Part shown: piece by piece, positions 16,811 through 25,423 of the stretch
Numbering within the stretch: position 1 is the first letter of the stretch
Layout: each line of letters opens with the position of its first letter
NCBI GenBank assembly: GCA_017440565.1
Contig: JAFSHA010000064.1
Location: 1-35,203, forward strand
DNA length: 35,203 nt
From: Eggerthellaceae bacterium
GTDB lineage: Bacteria > Actinomycetota > Coriobacteriia > Coriobacteriales > Eggerthellaceae
Reading direction: 5' to 3'
Program-made: the position numbers and the translations under genes
Notes under the pieces: model-generated
Databases searched by the model: none
What the model was told of the DNA's origin: nothing
Seen by the model: only the letters and a program-made list of their open reading frames with translations

Positions 16811-18670
16811 TCAGTCCAAGCCGCTCTCACGTCGAAATAAACTCCACCCGCGTTTCGCAGCGGCTCGATATGCTTGGTCGCGCTGGCGCTCAACCTCGCC
16901 CAAACGCTCCACAAGCGACGTCATCTCGCGCTCGTGACGACGATCGCTTGCCGAAAGAGTAAAAGGATAGGGTTCGCGCGAGACGGCGAATGCCTTCGCC
17001 TCGTCAAATTCACTCATCCACACCACCACGCGCTCCTCAGTTTCGCAAGCGCGTTCCCTCACAGCCTCCAAACCCTCAGACACACGTACGGCCCATTCGT
17101 CTCTATGCGCGAGCAAGCTTCGCAGGGCTTCGGACATCTCAGTCTCAGACGCCCCGCCACCAAGAGAAAGCTCCTCACACCCCACCTCTTCGAACAGAGC
17201 ACTTTCCTTGACCTGGCACGCCACGCCCATGCAAGGCACGCCCGACCGCATGAGCACGAGAGTACCGTAATACTGCATGGAAAACCCCGCATACGCCCGG
17301 GAGAGGAGATCGCCCACCGCCCCAATGTTGGCTCCTGCGTGGAAAATATTCACGCGGTCGGAATCGCCCGCAGCCGCCTTCACTGTTTCCAAAAGCCTGG
17401 AATCACCAGGGTCTAGCGCGCATAACACCACACGCAAGTTCCCGTCTTCCGCCAGCGCATTCCCGAGCACGTTGGCAACCCTTTTCGGGAAGTCTTCGCC
17501 GAAGCCGTCTCCGGACCTCAACGTAACGGCAAGAATACGGTCGTCCTCGGCATCGATTCCCCGCTCTGATAGCCATGTATCAACGAATTCCGTCCGCGTT
17601 GCCCGCCCGAGCACGAGCGGCTCAGCGCCCAAAGACAGGGCATCGTCAGGCAACCCCGCCGCCCGCAGCACACGCATTGTCTCCGCATCGCGCGCCACAA
17701 ACTCCATACCCAGCATTGCCATGAGGCTCACGAGTTTCTTGGCATCGACGTGATCGAGAGGCCCTGCGCCACCTCCATACAACGCCATCTTAGATCCGTT
17801 GAGATGCGAGAGTGTAGCCAACGCCGTCGCAGCATACAAGCTGCATCCGTCCATGTTGCTGAAAAGTTCCCCGTTACCCATGCTGCTGCGCACGCCTTGG
17901 TCGTTCAGCACGCCCGCGACAACCAGAATCGCGCTGGCGTAGGCAAGCGTGACATCAAGGGCGTGTTTATCCTGCATGCTCATGGCGTAAACGCCAAGAT
18001 GCTCCAACGTATGTTGCGGGTTCATGCTTATGGCCACCACCGTCGAGCCCTCTACGCGCATACGCAGGCGCTCATCAACGGTAGCCAGAATGTAATTGTT
18101 GGCGAAGTTGTCGGTGCCGATGTAGCCGAATACACAGGCGATGCTACGCGGACTACCTGCACCCTTCCAAGAAAAGTCGCCCGCCAAAGCCTCGACCAGT
18201 CCTTCCGCTGCGTCAGCATCAGACAAATCATAACGGCGCGTCGAACCCGCAACGCTCTTCAGCACTCCCTCGGTCGCACCAGCTCCCACGGCAACTGCGA
18301 AATCAGGCACGTAATCAGCCTGTCCCGCCCCAAAAAATCCGCCCTGCAGGCGATCCGCCTGCTCCTGCGTCTCGCACAACCAGCCAAAGGGGGCATTCGC
18401 CTCCCCACGTGCCGTCAGCGGATAATCGATGGTTAGCCCATCAGCGAACAGCACGCCGTCGAGTTTCTGCGTCCGCAGAAACTGCCTGACCATGTAGCCA
18501 CGCACCACGCCTCCAAGCGCAAGCAGATAGGGCTGCCGCTCAGGGTCGAACCAAAAGACCGTATGGCCAAGCGCCTCTAAGGCCTCTTTCAGCTCTCGAG
18601 AGCTGGAGGACCCGCTAGATGCGGGATCGGCGAAAAGCGCGAGTCGGTAGTAACGGACATCGTCAGTCAT
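16811..18670 (-). CDS. Polysaccharide pyruvyl transferase-related protein, divergent active site
   Basis: A 619-residue cytoplasmic protein. Residues 1-170 look like a Rossmann-type, GT-B-like domain (ALFADPASSGSSSSRELKEAL). Residues about 176-500 follow the polysaccharide pyruvyl transferase (CsaB/WcaK) pattern: FGYIGTDNFANNYIL (181-195), YGGGAGPLD (298-306), FVARDAET (324-331) and a late CMGVACQVKES strand. The family's MRxH motif is replaced by SMQYYG (464-469), losing the conserved arginine and histidine. The C-terminus is a charged coiled coil ending in a basic tail. It may bind nucleotide sugar or PEP without classic pyruvyl transfer, or have another activity. The ATG at 18670 has AAGGAG well placed ahead. 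It is divergent from the following glycosyltransferase. Confidence 0.65.
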   Translation of the reverse strand: MTDDVRYYRLALFADPASSGSSSSRELKEALEALGHTVFWFDPERQPYLLALGGVVRGYMVRQFLRTQKLDGVLFADGLTIDYPLTARGEANAPFGWLCETQEQADRLQGGFFGAGQADYVPDFAVAVGAGATEGVLKSVAGSTRRYDLSDADAAEGLVEALAGDFSWKGAGSPRSIACVFGYIGTDNFANNYILATVDERLRMRVEGSTVVAISMNPQHTLEHLGVYAMSMQDKHALDVTLAYASAILVVAGVLNDQGVRSSMGNGELFSNMDGCSLYAATALATLSHLNGSKMALYGGGAGPLDHVDAKKLVSLMAMLGMEFVARDAETMRVLRAAGLPDDALSLGAEPLVLGRATRTEFVDTWLSERGIDAEDDRILAVTLRSGDGFGEDFPKRVANVLGNALAEDGNLRVVLCALDPGDSRLLETVKAAAGDSDRVNIFHAGANIGAVGDLLSRAYAGFSMQYYGTLVLMRSGVPCMGVACQVKESALFEEVGCEELSLGGGASETEMSEALRSLLAHRDEWAVRVSEGLEAVRERACETEERVVVWMSEFDEAKAFAVSREPYPFTLSASDRRHEREMTSLVERLGEVERQRDQAYRAAAKRGWSLFRRESGLD

Positions 18671-18741
18671 GGATCATGCTCCTTAGCGGGATATCTGCGT
18701 ATGCCTTGCATGGATGCAGGCCTCAATCGCAACTATCCAAT

Positions 18742-18747
18742 TATAAT
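18742..18747 (+). promoter_or_regulatory. Perfect TATAAT -10 box ahead of the glycosyltransferase
   Basis: TATAAT matches the consensus exactly and overlaps an in-frame ATG (18746). If it is used, transcription would begin near 18754 and translation must start further down, consistent with the TTG at 18794. The -35 region is weak, so this is only a candidate. Confidence 0.4.
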
Positions 18748-18793
18748 GAATCAAACTACCAACTCGTTGTCGGGCAAACGAAAGGGACTCCCT

Positions 18794-19948
18794 TTGGAAG
18801 CAAGCATCATCATCCCCGTGCACAATGGCGAAGCCTACCTGCGCGAATGCCTCGACAGCGCTCTTGCGCAAACAACCGATGACTTCGAGATCATCTGCGT
18901 CGACGACGGCTCGACCGACGGCTCCGCCCAACTGCTTGCCAACATGGCTGCCCTATATCCCCGAATAAGGGTTATCACCAAAGAGTGCGGGGGCGTGAGT
19001 TCGGCGCGCAATGTCGGCATGCAGGCCGCACGGGGAGACTACGTGTTGTTCATGGACTCGGATGACCTCGCCTATCCACAGCTTGTCGAGAAGACAGTTG
19101 CCACCGCCCGACGCCTCGATGCGCAGATGGTCATATTCGGCTTTGAGCGCTTCTTCGCCAATAAGGGCGTATGCGCCCCGCATCCTCGCTGCAATGATGA
19201 GCACCTCCATGGTCGCTGCTTCGACTTCGCCTCATTCGACGGCGTCGCTGAAGACGTGGTTACCCCCAATGTCTGGCGCATCCTGTACGATCGTCGCTTT
19301 CTGGCAGAAACGGGCGTGCTCTTCCATGAGGATCTGCACGCCGCCGAGGACCTCGCCTTCGTCTACGAACTTGCCTTTCGCGCAAAGCGAGTCACCTTGG
19401 TCGACGAGGTGTTGTACAAGTACCGCCGCGATGGCGGCGTAACTCTTACCCGCGCCTACCGGGGATGCGTCGCCTTCCGCGCGCTTGGCTATGTGCGCGA
19501 TGATGCCGAGGCAAACAACCTTTTCAGCGGAAACAATCTTCGTCACTACGTGGATCTTTTGATAAGTACGTCAGACTACGCGTTTCGATCGGCCTCCAGC
19601 TATGACGAATTCGTCGAGCTGTATGCCGAATACCAGAAGACGTGGGCTCGCTTCGCGTGCGACCAAGCGGACCTGCTTGCCGAGCGAAACCGCCCTATCC
19701 TCGATGCGACGTCCTCCATGTCGGACAATGAGTACCTCTTCTGGCTGTTCGATGCACGCCGCGCCTCGCTGGAAAACGCCAACGTCGATAAACGAAAACT
19801 GCGCGCTCAGCTTGACAAAAGCAAGCGTGAGGCCGATAAGCTGAAGGACAAAGTGGCTCAAATCTATGAATCCCGCTCGTACCGCATTGGCAATTCTCTA
19901 GTCAAAGGCCCTTCAAAGATCATCAAGAAGCTCAAGGGAAATCGTTAG
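18794..19948 (+). CDS. Family 2 glycosyltransferase with C-terminal coiled coil
   Basis: A GT-A fold glycosyltransferase, probably adding a sugar to a wall or capsule polymer on the inner face of the membrane. Seen: ASIIIPVHNGEAYLRECLDS at the start, ICVDDGSTDGS, GVSSARNVGMQAARGDYVLF and MDSDD (the DxD-type metal site), then EDLAFVYEL as the likely catalytic-base region. The last 60 residues form a lysine-rich coiled coil and a basic tail with SRSYRIGNSLVKG. The start is uncertain. TTG at 18794, with AAAGGGA six bases ahead, puts two residues before the first strand as is normal for the family; ATGs at 18746 and 18701 lack good ribosome binding sites. It is followed after 15 bases by the pyruvyl transferase fusion and is likely co-transcribed. 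Confidence 0.88.
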   Translation: MEASIIIPVHNGEAYLRECLDSALAQTTDDFEIICVDDGSTDGSAQLLANMAALYPRIRVITKECGGVSSARNVGMQAARGDYVLFMDSDDLAYPQLVEKTVATARRLDAQMVIFGFERFFANKGVCAPHPRCNDEHLHGRCFDFASFDGVAEDVVTPNVWRILYDRRFLAETGVLFHEDLHAAEDLAFVYELAFRAKRVTLVDEVLYKYRRDGGVTLTRAYRGCVAFRALGYVRDDAEANNLFSGNNLRHYVDLLISTSDYAFRSASSYDEFVELYAEYQKTWARFACDQADLLAERNRPILDATSSMSDNEYLFWLFDARRASLENANVDKRKLRAQLDKSKREADKLKDKVAQIYESRSYRIGNSLVKGPSKIIKKLKGNR

Positions 19949-19963
19949 GTCAGGGTGAATTCG

Positions 19964-22150
19964 ATGCACGGACGCATTCTCATCATCAGCTTCTTGCGCT
20001 TGGAAGAGGCTGATCACTCACGCAGGGTGGCGCACGTCTTGCAGAAAGCCGGGCATGCCGTGCTCGTGCTAAAGCGCGCCAAAGACGATCGCGTCTTCAT
20101 GCAAGAGCTCGATGCCGCAATGAAGGGCTTCAGCCCTACGCTCATCCTCTACGAGGAAGCTACTTGGACGGATACTTGCGAAGCAACCGAATGCCAAGCC
20201 AAAGCGCTCTGCAAACCCCTGCCCACAGCCGCATCCTTCGACACCGACTATATGCATACCGTTTCTTCCGAGTCCTCGGCAAAGCGCAGGGGCCTTTCCT
20301 GCATTCAGAAGTGCTCGGAGAACCGCCGTGAACTGCTTTTCCACGCCCTCGAGGCGGCCGCTAGCGACAACCTCATCGCAACCGACTCCTCGTGGCCGAA
20401 TTCACTCGCCAAGCAGTTTCCCTACGGAAACGCCGCCTACTATCTGCGCACGACTAAGTACTTCGTCGTTTTCGCAGGTGATGACGTTCCCTCCGAAGCT
20501 GCTATCGCCCTTCGTATCGCCGAGGGCAACCTCATCCTAGCCGAAAAGGAAACCCTGAAGCACTTCCCCAGCTTCGCGTCTACGCTTATCCCATTTGAAA
20601 GCGACGAACTGGCTGTCCTCATCGCAGGCTACGAGGAAAACCCTGAGTCCTTCGCCGAAGCGCACACCCAGCAACACCGCAACTACGAGAACCTAATCCC
20701 AACGGAAGACTTCGTAGCGGACTTCCTTGAGCGCCAAGACAAAAGCTATCAGGCAGAAGGAAAAACCCCCGTGCTGGCATACGAAGATGCGGCCACGCGC
20801 GTAACGCTGTGCGGATGGTTCGGCGCGCGCAACTTCGGAGATGATTTGCTCATGCTCAACGCCGCACATCGCATTCAGAAGCGCTACCCCAATGCGCAGA
20901 TTATGGTAATCGGCGCGCGCCCGAACGTCATTCGACGCGATTATGGCTTCGAGGCCGTCGAACCTTACGACAGGCCCGGCCTTAAGCGCGTTTTGGAGGG
21001 CTCAAAGGCGCTGGCGTTTTTCGGCGGGCTTATCTTCGACGACCCCATGGCCACCACCTCGGGAGATATCGAATTCCTGAACAACCCTTGGATCGAACCG
21101 ACGGGACAGGCCGGTATAAGCCTCTACGCCGCCGCGCTGGGCGTACCGTCGGTTGGCTTGGGTATAGGCGCCGGTCCCGTACACAACGAGACTACACGGC
21201 GCGCCATCCGCCTGATGAGCATGGCGCGCATGCGCTTCCTTCCGCGTGACGAACAGACATGCGAATGGCTTAGACTCTCAGGCGTTGACCCAGCGCTCGT
21301 GGATAAGAAGGCCGACCTCATCCTAGGAGCACGCTCGCTCGTCGAGGAGATGACCGCCAAAGCGCAGCTCTCCGATGGTTTTGCCTCTGGCAGCTACTTC
21401 GTCGTGTCACTACGAAGGTGGCATCTAAACCCATCTGATTTCACAGATCAAGTTGCAAGGGCAGTCGACCGCGTCTGTGAAGCCACGGGCCTGAAAGCCG
21501 TCTTGCTCCCCTTCGACGACGACGACATCAAAATACATCAAGAAGTGTTCGACAGGACAAGCTTCTCGGAACGTATCACGCTTTTGCTGGAGCGCCCCAA
21601 AGAAGCAGAGTTTCTCGCCATCCTTTCTCGTTCGGCCTTCGCGTTTGCCATGCGCCTGCACTGCTCCATCCTCCATCACGTGCTCGGCAAACCCGCCGTC
21701 GGACTGGATTACAACGACAAAATTGCCGCCCATTTCCAACTCATGGGGCAAGAGGAGCTGCTGATTCCGCTAGACGCACAATTCGATGCCATGGCAAGCG
21801 CGATGCTTACCGCGCATCGGAGCAGCGAGGCAATTTCTAGGCAGGTGTCCGGTACGGTGGCAGGCAAGGCTGCCCTTGTTGACGAGGCCTTCGAGGAATT
21901 CTTCGGCATAATAGAGGAGGGCCCCAGCAGCAAGGCGGGTATACCCTTCCACGATGCCGAGCCAGGAATCTCGGCATACCACCCTCGCGTTGCGTCAAAG
22001 GAGCATTTGAAGCGTGCCAGAATCGAAACCGAACGCAATGAGCTGCGCAAGCAAGTAAAAAAACAGGAGGCTCAACTAAGTTCGCGAGCTTATCGCACCG
22101 CCAAAGCCGCCTCGAAAGTCCTGCGCCCCTTGAGGAAGCTGCTCAAATAA
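19964..22150 (+). CDS. Two-domain protein: glycosyltransferase-like N-terminus, polysaccharide pyruvyl transferase C-terminus
   Basis: A 728-residue protein. Residues 1-255 resemble a GT-B/CgeB-like glycosyltransferase (RILIISFLRLEEADHSRRVA at the start, then a late region with LIPFESDELAVLI and ENPESFAEAHTQQHRNYENL). Residues about 278-655 are a polysaccharide pyruvyl transferase of the CsaB type with all expected motifs: CGWFGARNFGDDLLM (283-297), FFGGLIFDD, LGVPSVGLGIGAGPV (392-406), FLPRDEQT and FAMRLHCSILHH (561-572), then VGLDYNDKIAAH. Such enzymes transfer pyruvate from PEP to ketal positions on wall polysaccharide, making the ligand for SLH domains. The C-terminus is a coiled coil plus SRAYRTAKAASK basic tail, like the preceding glycosyltransferase. 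The ATG at 19964 has AGGGTGA ahead; GTG at 19955 is the alternative. Confidence 0.85.
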   Translation: MHGRILIISFLRLEEADHSRRVAHVLQKAGHAVLVLKRAKDDRVFMQELDAAMKGFSPTLILYEEATWTDTCEATECQAKALCKPLPTAASFDTDYMHTVSSESSAKRRGLSCIQKCSENRRELLFHALEAAASDNLIATDSSWPNSLAKQFPYGNAAYYLRTTKYFVVFAGDDVPSEAAIALRIAEGNLILAEKETLKHFPSFASTLIPFESDELAVLIAGYEENPESFAEAHTQQHRNYENLIPTEDFVADFLERQDKSYQAEGKTPVLAYEDAATRVTLCGWFGARNFGDDLLMLNAAHRIQKRYPNAQIMVIGARPNVIRRDYGFEAVEPYDRPGLKRVLEGSKALAFFGGLIFDDPMATTSGDIEFLNNPWIEPTGQAGISLYAAALGVPSVGLGIGAGPVHNETTRRAIRLMSMARMRFLPRDEQTCEWLRLSGVDPALVDKKADLILGARSLVEEMTAKAQLSDGFASGSYFVVSLRRWHLNPSDFTDQVARAVDRVCEATGLKAVLLPFDDDDIKIHQEVFDRTSFSERITLLLERPKEAEFLAILSRSAFAFAMRLHCSILHHVLGKPAVGLDYNDKIAAHFQLMGQEELLIPLDAQFDAMASAMLTAHRSSEAISRQVSGTVAGKAALVDEAFEEFFGIIEEGPSSKAGIPFHDAEPGISAYHPRVASKEHLKRARIETERNELRKQVKKQEAQLSSRAYRTAKAASKVLRPLRKLLK

Positions 22151-22151
22151 A

Positions 22152-22167
22152 CCGAAGAATTCTTCGG
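22152..22167. repeat. 16-bp perfect palindrome between convergent genes
   Basis: CCGAAGAATTCTTCGG lies two bases past the stop of the pyruvyl transferase gene. A stem with a short loop could form but no T tract follows on either strand, so a terminator role is doubtful. A second weak stem (CCGGGAAG / CTTCCCGG, 22207-22239) lies nearer to the convergent gene. Confidence 0.4.
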
Positions 22168-22270
22168 CAAAGACGGAGGAGTGACGTCGCCAGAACAATC
22201 GGCAGACCGGGAAGGGCAAAATCGTAAAGCACTTCCCGGCTCCTGCGCCGCACCACTTACAGAAAGTCGG

Positions 22271-23884
22271 CTACATGATGCCGCGGGTGATGGAGTTCAT
22301 CATGATAGCCGCAATTTGCGCACGGGTGACGTTGTCCTTTGGGGCAAGTCGTTTACTTCCGTCTGCCGCATCCTTGCCATTGATAATCCCCTTGTCAACA
22401 GCCCAAACAAGGCTATCCCTTGCCCAAGAGCTGGTTTTGCCGTTATCACCCAGGCTGTTGTATTTCGAGGCGTCCGCTAAAGAAAGGTTCGCATTCGCCA
22501 CACGCGCCACGATGCACGCCAGCTCCTGCCTCGTCAGGTACTTGCCCACGCCAAACTTGTCGGTGCCTGCATAGCCTGTCATATAACCCTTAGCCACGCA
22601 CCAGCTCACCGCCTCGGAATACCATCTCCCCGGCGGCACATCACGATGATCGGTGGGGGGAACCATCTCGCCATTGCCCAAATAGTTGTACAGGACGGCC
22701 GCTGCTTCCTCGCGCTTGAGATCCCTTCCTGGGGCAAAGGTGCCATCGTCGTTACCGTTCATAATGCCGTGGCTCATAACGTATTCGTATGATTGAACGT
22801 ACCAGGAACCGGCAACGACATCGGAGGCGTAAGAGTACGCTTTGTCGCCCATCACGATCTCGGGCTCATCGTCTTCGCCGGCTTGATCCTCATCATCTGC
22901 GAGATACTCGAGACAGATAGCAAGCTCCTTCTTGTAGCGGTTCTGCCATCCCTCGTGATACTGCGGCTGCCCCTTGTAGAACACCGCAACGTTTTCCACC
23001 ACATAGTTGCACAACGTAGTAACGAACTCGATGTCGGTCATATCGTCACTCAAGCCACACCCAGGCCACTCGACGCCTTCTTCGAGATAATGATATACAC
23101 CATCCCAGTCGTACCCGTCAGAGACACCGCCCACAAATTTCCGCCAACCGCCACCGCCGAACAAGTTGTACATGCCCCAGCACAGGCCCTTTACGCAGTC
23201 GTCTCGATCTGAAATCTCTATGCCTCGGGAACGTAAGTACTTTTCAGCGGGAATATAGTACTGCTCGTACGCCCACGCATCCTGAAGCGCCGCAAACACA
23301 ACAGGATTCGCCGCATAAGCCGCCTTCCATGCAGCATTCACTGCGGCAGCCTCTTCCGTGAAGCGGGTCTTAGCAACCTCGTTGCCTTCGTCATCGATCT
23401 CCACATAACTTTCTCGAACAGTCATCTTCTTGATGCTGGTTACGTACAGCTCGGTTTCGGGATCTATCTCGGCATAGGGCGCAAACATGGAAAACGTCGC
23501 AGGATCGTGCTCATAGCAGGCGACGATGAAATTTTGAAGGCCATAACGCCTGTCGAACTGATAATAGCCCATGGCGTTGTATCCATCGCCCGAACTAAAC
23601 GTGGCGTCGTAGGCCTTATGACTCTCGAATTCCGCGAAATAGCGCATCTCTTCAGAAGGCGCAACATCCAAAAGGCTGCTTAGCAAAACGAGCTCTTCAT
23701 CAGCAACAAAAACCTCGGAATAGAAATCGGCTTTGTCTACCACAATGGCAGAGTCGCCCTCATCCGCATAAGCCGAAACGGGGGCGGTGAAAAGCACAGA
23801 AAAAAGAGCAAGCGCCAGCGCCAGTGCGTACGCGAATCGCGTGCGCACGGCGAAGGCGTGCGCAGGTGTGTTCTCGTAGTGCAT
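22271..23884 (-). CDS. Secreted lysozyme-like protein with S-layer-homology repeats
   Basis: A 537-residue exported protein. The signal peptide covers about 1-40 (a long alanine/leucine core, then VSAYADEG). Residues about 80-330 form a compact domain that I do not recognise with certainty. AEFESHKAYDATF followed by GDGYNAMGYYQFD recalls lysozyme-like or phage-type muramidases, with E85 or E87 as a possible catalytic acid; later landmarks are CVKGLCWGMYNLFGGGGW and YHEGWQNRYKKE. After a short acidic linker, three SLH repeats (about 360-537) include SWCVAKGYMTGYAGTDKFG, YLTRQELACIVARVA and WAVDKGIINGKD. These repeats are very close to those of the subtilase at 27161-29158, including the ends AAIMMNSIT and AAVMMNTIT. 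The ATG at 23884 has only a weak GAGGC ahead. It is probably a wall-docked peptidoglycan hydrolase. Confidence 0.8.
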   Translation of the reverse strand: MHYENTPAHAFAVRTRFAYALALALALFSVLFTAPVSAYADEGDSAIVVDKADFYSEVFVADEELVLLSSLLDVAPSEEMRYFAEFESHKAYDATFSSGDGYNAMGYYQFDRRYGLQNFIVACYEHDPATFSMFAPYAEIDPETELYVTSIKKMTVRESYVEIDDEGNEVAKTRFTEEAAAVNAAWKAAYAANPVVFAALQDAWAYEQYYIPAEKYLRSRGIEISDRDDCVKGLCWGMYNLFGGGGWRKFVGGVSDGYDWDGVYHYLEEGVEWPGCGLSDDMTDIEFVTTLCNYVVENVAVFYKGQPQYHEGWQNRYKKELAICLEYLADDEDQAGEDDEPEIVMGDKAYSYASDVVAGSWYVQSYEYVMSHGIMNGNDDGTFAPGRDLKREEAAAVLYNYLGNGEMVPPTDHRDVPPGRWYSEAVSWCVAKGYMTGYAGTDKFGVGKYLTRQELACIVARVANANLSLADASKYNSLGDNGKTSSWARDSLVWAVDKGIINGKDAADGSKRLAPKDNVTRAQIAAIMMNSITRGIM

Positions 23885-24046
23885 TTAAGCCTCGTTTAAG
23901 TAGTTTGTTTGCATGCCCGTCCATGGTACCTCATGAAGAAGCAAGCTGCGCAAACTGCACCTAAAAGCCCACAACTCTACCGCTCGAAGCCCGCGAGCCT
24001 CGCATCAGGCGCGCAGGCGGCCTTGCGACAGCGTCAAGCATCCGCC

Positions 24047-24436
24047 CTAAGAAACCCCGCCATCGAGAAATCTCTTGCGGGTGACAAAGTTCCACACCAT
24101 AACGATGGCTGTAGCGCCTATCTTGGTAATGCGATAGTCGACGCCCAGAAAGTCGGTTCCCAGCCACATGCAGGCGTCATTAAGAATCAAACCCGCAACA
24201 GAAAGCGCCACGAAGATGACGAACTCGCGCCTGCGCGACATGCCTTCCTTGTGCGTAAACACATAGCGCATCGAGGCAAAGTAGTTGAACACAACCGACA
24301 CCGTGAAGGAAACGGTCGCGCTTACCAGGTAGTCGATGCCGGCAAGCTCGGTCAGAGCCACCATGAGGCCATAGTCGATCACGAAGGCAACAACGCCCAC
24401 CACGCCGAACTTCATTATCTGCTCGAGCAGCCTCAT
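24047..24436 (-). CDS. GtrA-family membrane protein
   Basis: A 129-residue protein with four predicted membrane helices (around 8-27, 36-55, 72-92 and 100-120), the standard size and layout of GtrA/DPMS-like proteins. Landmarks are KFGVVGVVAFVIDYGLMVAL, VSFTVSVVFNYFASMRYVF with the NY/F-R-x-x-F pattern, and IGATAIVMVWNFVTRKRFLF-like ending. GtrA proteins are thought to help move lipid-linked sugars across the membrane or assist the neighbouring GtrB-type enzyme. The ATG follows the gtrB-like stop by 21 bases with GAGGA inside the gap, so it belongs to the same operon. Confidence 0.9.
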   Translation of the reverse strand: MRLLEQIMKFGVVGVVAFVIDYGLMVALTELAGIDYLVSATVSFTVSVVFNYFASMRYVFTHKEGMSRRREFVIFVALSVAGLILNDACMWLGTDFLGVDYRITKIGATAIVMVWNFVTRKRFLDGGVS

Positions 24437-24457
24437 GCGGTACGCGAATCCTCGACC

Positions 24458-25423
24458 CTACCGGTCGCGGTAGGCGCGGGTGACCTCAAGCTCCCACTGG
24501 CGACGGCCCACCTTCTCCACGGAATGCAGGATACCGCCCGCCGTAAGAGCCAAAGCGCCGCATATGAACAGGCCCACAGCAAGAACGGCTGAAGGGACCT
24601 TGTACACGTACTGCGTCTCGATGTACTCGAGGATAACGGGAACGCCCGCAATCAAGCCCAAGACGAACAGCACCGCGGCCATGGCGCCGAAGAACAGGAG
24701 GGGCTTTCCATCCTTGCACAGACTCGCGATGGCCTTCAGCACGCGTGCGCCGTCACCGAAGGTGGAGAGCTTCGAAACGCTTCCCTCGGGACGATCGCGG
24801 TAGTCGATGGGCACGTCCACGATGCGCCATCGATGCGCTACTGCGTGAATGGATATCTCGGTCTCGATCTGAAAGCCCTCGGAGAGCACGGGCATGGTCT
24901 TCACGAACACCTTACTGAACGCGCGGTAGCCAGTCATAACGTCGTTGAAGCCGTAGCCGTAGATGAACTTGATGAGCCAGCGCACCAGGTTGTTTCCGAA
25001 GCCGTGGAAGGCGCGGTCGTTTTCCTCGCCGTAGCTGCCGTTGGAAAGGCGGTCGCCCACCGTCATGTCGGCCTCGCCCGCCGCAAGCGGTTCCAGCAGC
25101 GCAGGCGCGAACTCAGCAGGGTAAGTGTCGTCGCCATCAACCATGAGGTAGTAGTCGGCCTCGATCTCGCGGAACATGCTGCGCACCACGTTGCCCTTAC
25201 CCTGACGCGTCTCGCGCCGCACGATGGCCCCGTGCTCGCGAGCGATGTCCGCCGTGCCGTCACTCGAATTGTTGTCGTACACGTAAATGTCAGCCAGAGG
25301 AAGCACCGCACGAAAATCGTCTATCACCTTCGCAATGGTAACAGCCTCGTTGTAACAGGGAACGAGCACCGCAACACCAGCGCCCTGACGTACCTGCGCA
25401 ATGCGGCTATTGCTCGAAGTCAT
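24458..25423 (-). CDS. Polyprenyl-phosphate glycosyltransferase, GtrB / dolichol-phosphate mannosyltransferase type
   Basis: A 321-residue membrane-bound GT2 enzyme that should charge undecaprenyl phosphate with a sugar from a nucleotide donor. The catalytic domain shows AVLVPCYNEAVTIAKVI, YVYDNNSSDGTADIA, RQGKGNVVRSMF and YYLMVDGDDTYPAEF (DxD metal site), then DVMTGYRAFSKVFVK and EISIHAVAHRWRIVDVPI, all typical of the family. Two C-terminal membrane helices follow (about 243-268 and 277-300). The start at 25423 has GAGAGGAA ahead and overlaps the end of the upstream polytopic gene by 17 bases. Together with the GtrA-like and GT-C-like neighbours it makes a three-part GtrABC-style glycosylation cassette. 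Confidence 0.92.
   Translation of the reverse strand: MTSSNSRIAQVRQGAGVAVLVPCYNEAVTIAKVIDDFRAVLPLADIYVYDNNSSDGTADIAREHGAIVRRETRQGKGNVVRSMFREIEADYYLMVDGDDTYPAEFAPALLEPLAAGEADMTVGDRLSNGSYGEENDRAFHGFGNNLVRWLIKFIYGYGFNDVMTGYRAFSKVFVKTMPVLSEGFQIETEISIHAVAHRWRIVDVPIDYRDRPEGSVSKLSTFGDGARVLKAIASLCKDGKPLLFFGAMAAVLFVLGLIAGVPVILEYIETQYVYKVPSAVLAVGLFICGALALTAGGILHSVEKVGRRQWELEVTRAYRDR

Noticed and set aside
24047-25423. Assigning the GtrA/GtrB pair to prophage seroconversion
   Set aside because: No phage integrase, attachment site or other phage gene lies nearby; the setting is a cell-envelope cluster.
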